Of a stretch of 11,775 nucleotides of DNA, positions 9,076 through 11,775 are shown in pieces (position 1 is the stretch's first letter; every line of letters starts with the position of its first letter). Source of the stretch: JBAYZQ01 sp041672385 (GTDB lineage: Bacteria; Spirochaetota; Spirochaetia; Sphaerochaetales; Sphaerochaetaceae). The DNA lies in contig JBAYZQ010000061.1 of assembly GCA_041672385.1 (NCBI GenBank), positions 1 to 11,775 on the forward strand. The letters run 5' to 3'. Position numbers and translations under genes: made by a program. The notes below the pieces were generated by a model. It did no database searches, was not told the origin of the DNA, and worked only from the letters and a program-made list of their open reading frames with translations.

Positions 9076-9104
9076 AAGGCTACTCTTTATTGAGTAGCCT
9101 TTTT
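9076..9104 (+). terminator. Rho-independent terminator of the PEP carboxykinase gene
   Basis: The stem GGCTACTC / GAGTAGCC (9078-9085 with 9092-9099) is extended by two A-T pairs, has a 6-base loop, and is followed by TTTTT (9100-9104). It lies 27 bases after the stop codon and ends just before the -35 box of the tmRNA promoter. Confidence 0.92.
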
Positions 9105-9106
9105 AC

Positions 9107-9135
9107 TTGATTTATTTTTAGTATTTCACTATATT
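9107..9135 (+). promoter_or_regulatory. Sigma-70 type promoter of the tmRNA gene
   Basis: A -35 box TTGATT (9107-9112), a 17-base spacer and a -10 box TATATT (9130-9135) precede the tmRNA. The expected start near 9142 would leave a short 5' leader of about 16 bases to be removed by RNase P. Spacing and the 13 bases from the -10 onward match the PEP carboxykinase promoter. Confidence 0.78.
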
Positions 9136-9158
9136 ATAGAAGAATCGGAATCCCGAAA

Positions 9159-9533
9159 GGGGGTGTTTCGGTTTCGACTGGTGTAGATCAGGTCATTAGT
9201 TGCAAGCGGAGCGCTAACTCCTAAAACTGCCAAAATTTTTTAATTGCAAAGAAAGAAGACGAAATCGTCTCTAACGAAGCAACTTTTGCTCTCGCAGCTT
9301 AATTAATCTGCCAGGACAACGAACAGCCTAAGGTTTGTTTCACCCCTTAGACTGACCGTAAACAATTGAGACTTACCCGTTTATTGCTAGGGTAGATGGG
9401 GAAAATTAAACTAGCTTAGTTAGCAGGTTTGTGTGTCGATATACAGCTTGTTAACAAAAATAATACATCGACTAAGCTTGTAGACGCTGATGGATGGCAC
9501 GTCAGGACGGGGGTTCGAATCCCCCCACCTCCA
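9159..9533 (+). ncRNA. ssrA: tmRNA (transfer-messenger RNA)
   Basis: A one-piece tmRNA of about 375 bases, which rescues stalled ribosomes and tags the unfinished protein for degradation together with SmpB. The 5' end GGGGGTG (9159-9165) pairs over seven positions with CACCTCC (9526-9532), with one G-U pair; A9533 is the discriminator base. The T arm is perfect: GGGGG, loop TTCGAAT, CCCCC (9509-9525). The 5' segment GGTTTCGACTGG and the 3' segment GACTAAGCTTGTAGACGCTGATGG match known tmRNA conserved regions. CCA is not encoded (ATA follows), so it must be added after processing. The tag frame is at 9246-9302. The pseudoknots were not drawn base by base. Confidence 0.97.
9246..9302 (+). other. 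tmRNA tag-peptide reading frame
   Basis: The resume codon is GCA at 9246, preceded by TAATT with the A at position -4 that is conserved before tmRNA resume codons (E. coli TAGTC). The frame encodes AKKEDEIVSNEATFALAA followed by TAA (9300-9302). The ALAA end is the classic protease-recognised C-terminus. At 18 residues including the first Ala it is clearly longer than the 10 or so encoded in E. coli, and its first half is highly charged. Confidence 0.9.
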
Positions 9534-9535
9534 AT

Positions 9536-9564
9536 ATAAACCCTAATAATTAGGGTTTATTTTT
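9536..9564 (+). terminator. Rho-independent terminator of the tmRNA gene
   Basis: An 11-base-pair stem (ATAAACCCTAA with TTAGGGTTTAT), a 3-base loop and TTTTT (9560-9564) begin two bases after the tmRNA 3' end. On the minus strand the same hairpin is followed by TATTGG rather than a T run, so it is a poor terminator for the kinase gene that ends at 9585. Confidence 0.9.
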
Positions 9565-9584
9565 AATTAAAAAATGGAAAAAAC

Positions 9585-10889
9585 TTAATAACAAGGAATT
9601 ATAATTGTAAAAGTTGTAGTATTTTCTTTTTTATCAACTTCAGCTTTAATTTTCCAACCATGACTATCAACAATTGATTTTACTGAAGCTAAGCCTAGGC
9701 CAAAACCTTTACCTTTTCGACTATTATCTCCTCTGTAAAATGGTTCAAAGAAATTTAAAAGCATTTCGTTGGAAATATTATTAGAACCTTTATTTGAGTT
9801 TATTAAAGCCATTGCTAGCCCATCATAACTTTGTGAAACAACAAAAACTATTGGATTTTTTAAATCGCCGTATTTAATTGCATTTTGGATTAGGTTCTCT
9901 AAGGCTCTATTTAATAAAACTGGATCAAAAATGGTTGAATAATTTTTATTTAGGTCTAGATGATATTCAAATTCAGCACCTTGAAGTGATAATTCTGAAT
10001 TTTCTAATTCACAAAAATCTTGTAAAAATGGAAAAAGCTTTGCTTCTTTTAAATTTGTTTTAAATCCTTGGTCAGTTATTTGAATATAATTTATCAAAGA
10101 AGTAATTCTTTGAACTAATAAAGAGCTTTTATCATAAATAATAGAAAGATACATATCTCTTGTTTTATCATCTTCAGCTAGACCATCTTTGAGGGCTTGA
10201 GAATAACCAATAATAGAAGATAAAGGTGTTTTTAAATCATGTGATACCCCGGCAAAAAATCTTGCCCTTCGGTTTTGTTCTTCTTTAATTTTATTTCTCA
10301 TTTTATTAATAGAAACTTCTAAAGAAGTAAAAGTGTCCTTTTCATCAACACTAAGTGAAGTTTCATAATCTCCAGAAGCTATCTTTTCGGTTGCTTTTTC
10401 TAGTTTTTTTAGGTGTAAATTTAGTTTATTAACAGTATATAAAGTTATTAAACAAACTAAAATACAAATTGAAATAATCAAAATAACTAAAGTGCTACTT
10501 ATAAGACGTAAAATAAATGGATTAGAAAGTATAATTGTATATTTAATTCCATTTGCAGCAATAAAAGTTTTTGAGAAAGAAGTGTAAGTGTTAACTTTAT
10601 TTTCAGATTCTATTATAAATCTACTATCATTTTGGAAAATTAGATTTTCTTCATTAAATAACTCAACATTGAAATCAGAAGAGATGTTAGAAACAAGTTG
10701 AATAATTTCTTTTTCAGAATCCAAACTAGGTAAAGTATTTAAAATCGATAAAATTTCTTTTTGAGGTCTATTACCAAAAGAAAAACCTGATTCAGAAAAA
10801 TGTAAAATGAAATGTATTGATAAAATGATTGTCAAAGAAAGAAGAAACGGAGAAAACATAAGAATAATAAAACGATTTTTTATTTTCAT
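9585..10889 (-). CDS. Sensor histidine kinase, HAMP type, of unknown signal
   Basis: A 434-residue membrane kinase, partner of the adjacent OmpR-type regulator. Domains in order: transmembrane helix 1 (about 7-29), an extracytoplasmic sensor (30-127) with no family I recognise, transmembrane helix 2 (129-153), HAMP (154-205), the dimerisation domain with phospho-accepting His217 (GVSHDLKTP) and the ATPase domain. The N box is ENLIQNAIKYG (Asn336), the F box FFEPFYRGD, and G2 GKGFGLGL (393-400). The G1 box is atypical: INSNKGSNNIS (363-373) has Asn where most kinases have the Asp of DxGxG. A similar Asn-containing box occurs in some active kinases such as the VanS group, so this need not mean loss of activity. 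The start overlaps the regulator stop (ATGA). No terminator with a T run is visible after it. The signal and the target genes cannot be told from the sequence. Confidence 0.93.
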   Translation of the reverse strand: MKIKNRFIILMFSPFLLSLTIILSIHFILHFSESGFSFGNRPQKEILSILNTLPSLDSEKEIIQLVSNISSDFNVELFNEENLIFQNDSRFIIESENKVNTYTSFSKTFIAANGIKYTIILSNPFILRLISSTLVILIISICILVCLITLYTVNKLNLHLKKLEKATEKIASGDYETSLSVDEKDTFTSLEVSINKMRNKIKEEQNRRARFFAGVSHDLKTPLSSIIGYSQALKDGLAEDDKTRDMYLSIIYDKSSLLVQRITSLINYIQITDQGFKTNLKEAKLFPFLQDFCELENSELSLQGAEFEYHLDLNKNYSTIFDPVLLNRALENLIQNAIKYGDLKNPIVFVVSQSYDGLAMALINSNKGSNNISNEMLLNFFEPFYRGDNSRKGKGFGLGLASVKSIVDSHGWKIKAEVDKKENTTTFTIIIPCY

Positions 10890-11596
10890 TCTTTAATTAC
10901 ATCCTTTTCAAAAAGGTATCCTTTACTTCTAATGGTTTTAATATATTTAGGGTTATGATAATCGGATTCAATTTTTTTTCTTATTCGTTGAACATAAACA
11001 GTTACAGCCGAAATATCACCAAATTCTTGTTCCCAAATTTCATCATATAATTGTTGTGTAGAAAATATTTTTCCAGCGTTTTTAACTAAGAAACAAAGGA
11101 CTTCAAACTCCTTTATTGGCATTGGAATTATTTTTCCATTTCTTTTTATAGTAAAGCTATCTTCATTCATTTCAAAATCATCAAAATTTATTAATTTTAC
11201 ACCATTATTCAAATTAATGTCTGTTTGGTGCTGTTTAACTCTTCTAATAATAGCTCTAACTCTAGCTACAAGAACTTTGGGAACAAAAGGTTTTACCACA
11301 AATTCATCAGCTCCAATTCCAAGTCCCATTATAATATCTTCATCAGCTTCACGAGCTGAAACAATTATAACGGGAATATCAGAAATTTTTCTAATTTTGC
11401 TTAGAAATTCAAAACCATCAATTCCAGGGAGATTGATATCAAGGATGATAAGATCAAAATTATCTTTTTCAAATAAAATAAAACCTTTCTCAGCTGAACT
11501 TGAAATTTCAGTGTCAATACCTTCTTTTTTAAGATATAAACTTTCAAGTTCGGCTAGTTCTATTTCATCCTCAATAATCAACACTTTTGCTTGCAT
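10886..11596 (-). CDS. OmpR/PhoB-family response regulator
   Basis: A 236-residue transcription regulator with a receiver domain (about 1-118) and a winged-helix domain (about 138-232). The receiver has all working residues: the acidic pocket Glu9-Asp10, phosphorylated Asp53 (LILDINLPG), Ser80 and Lys102 (VVKPF). The DNA-binding domain shows MPIKEFEVLCFL, the turn IFSTQQLYDEIW, the recognition helix SAVTVYVQRIRKKIE and the end TIRSKGYLFE. Its stop overlaps the kinase start (ATGA), so kinase and regulator form one unit. Its start overlaps the stop of an upstream gene that runs out of the window (TAATG), so the system belongs to a longer operon. The ribosome-binding site lies inside that upstream gene. 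Sequence differs clearly from the PhoB-type regulator at the left edge, so it is a separate system. Targets are unknown. Confidence 0.95.
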   Translation of the reverse strand: MQAKVLIIEDEIELAELESLYLKKEGIDTEISSSAEKGFILFEKDNFDLIILDINLPGIDGFEFLSKIRKISDIPVIIVSAREADEDIIMGLGIGADEFVVKPFVPKVLVARVRAIIRRVKQHQTDINLNNGVKLINFDDFEMNEDSFTIKRNGKIIPMPIKEFEVLCFLVKNAGKIFSTQQLYDEIWEQEFGDISAVTVYVQRIRKKIESDYHNPKYIKTIRSKGYLFEKDVIKE

Positions 11597-11775
11597 TAGA
11601 AATCGCCTCCTCCTAGAGTAATTTTAATTGAAGGTACAATCTTTGAATTATTAAAAGGAATTCCAAAATCTCCATAAAAATAATTAAGACCTAAGCATAA
11701 AGATAACTCGTCATCAACATTATAACAGACATTTGGAGTTAATACACCTGATAATTCACTAAGGACATTAAGGGA
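11596..11775 (-). CDS. C-terminal end of a probable outer-membrane beta-barrel protein (partial)
   Basis: An open frame enters from the right edge and runs 59 codons to a TAA (11596-11598) that overlaps the regulator ATG. The translation includes SGVLTPNVCYNVDDELSL, LGLNYFYGDFGIPF and the end PSIKITLGGGDF. The alternating polar and hydrophobic residues in short strands, the aromatic-rich turn and the final Phe look like the last strands of an outer-membrane beta-barrel, in which a C-terminal Phe is the usual insertion signal. It lacks a start within the window, so it does not show up as a complete gene. The frame, the one-base overlap and the shared ribosome-binding site support it as a real gene. 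The beta-barrel assignment is inference from 59 residues; I do not recognise a named family. Confidence 0.72.
   Translation of the reverse strand, partial: SLNVLSELSGVLTPNVCYNVDDELSLCLGLNYFYGDFGIPFNNSKIVPSIKITLGGGDF
11604..11614 (-). promoter_or_regulatory. Ribosome-binding site of the response regulator, inside the upstream gene
   Basis: Read on the minus strand this is AGGAGGAGGCG, ending about 8 bases before the regulator ATG. The same bases are the Gly codons of the LGGGDF end of the upstream protein. A strong site here, with the TAATG overlap, fixes the regulator start and suggests coupled translation. Confidence 0.8.

Noticed and set aside
9476..9533. A separate tRNA gene suggested by the T arm and acceptor end
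   Set aside because: There is no anticodon arm next to it. The acceptor partner lies 360 bases upstream, which makes it the 3' part of tmRNA.
11217..11621. A 134-codon plus-strand open frame opposite the response regulator
   Set aside because: It lies antisense to the conserved receiver domain, and its Ser/Ile-rich translation has no family features.
1..11775. Mobile element, defence system or CRISPR array
   Set aside because: No transposase, integrase, inverted terminal repeats, regularly spaced repeats or defence-type proteins are visible. All genes fit housekeeping or signalling roles.

Overview
The window is AT-rich DNA from a bacterium. A spirochaete is the most likely host, on three grounds. 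The phosphate-binding protein has a start of the kind common in spirochaete periplasmic proteins (signal peptide ending FA, then Gly-Arg-Gln-Glu). A gene at the right edge ends like an outer-membrane beta-barrel, which points to a two-membrane cell. The PEP carboxykinase is a divergent GTP-type form. This assignment is inference; no phylogenetic marker was searched.

Layout. Positions 1-2259 (+) hold the end of a PhoB-type response regulator gene and a complete phoR-type sensor kinase gene, overlapping by one base. Running the other way, 2256-6944 (-) is a complete phosphate uptake operon, transcribed pstS-pstC-pstA-pstB-phoU, with overlapping junctions except before phoU. The two blocks meet tail to tail with a 4-base stop-codon overlap. 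A 206-base intergenic region (6945-7150) separates pstS from the divergent gene for PEP carboxykinase (7151-9049, +), which has a clear promoter and a terminator. Next comes ssrA (tmRNA, 9159-9533, +), which lies outside the computed ORFs and was recognised from its tRNA-like ends and tag frame. It has its own promoter and terminator. The right part (9585-11775, -) is a second two-component system (kinase 9585-10889, regulator 10886-11596). The regulator start overlaps the stop of a further gene that runs off the right edge and ends like a beta-barrel protein.

How it works together. PstS should capture phosphate in the periplasm, PstC/PstA form the channel, and PstB drives transport with ATP. 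PhoU should connect transporter state to PhoR, which phosphorylates PhoB to switch on the regulon. This is the classical Pho module. Its unusual part is PstA: 499 residues, with about 215 extra residues outside the membrane between helices 1 and 2. Part of that insert resembles the PstS motif (Glu-Ile-Thr/Ser-Asn-Trp) found in the neighbouring PstS. PEP carboxykinase (central carbon flux) and tmRNA (ribosome rescue) are housekeeping genes unrelated to phosphate. They share a nearly identical promoter core. I saw no mobile element, CRISPR array or tRNA gene.
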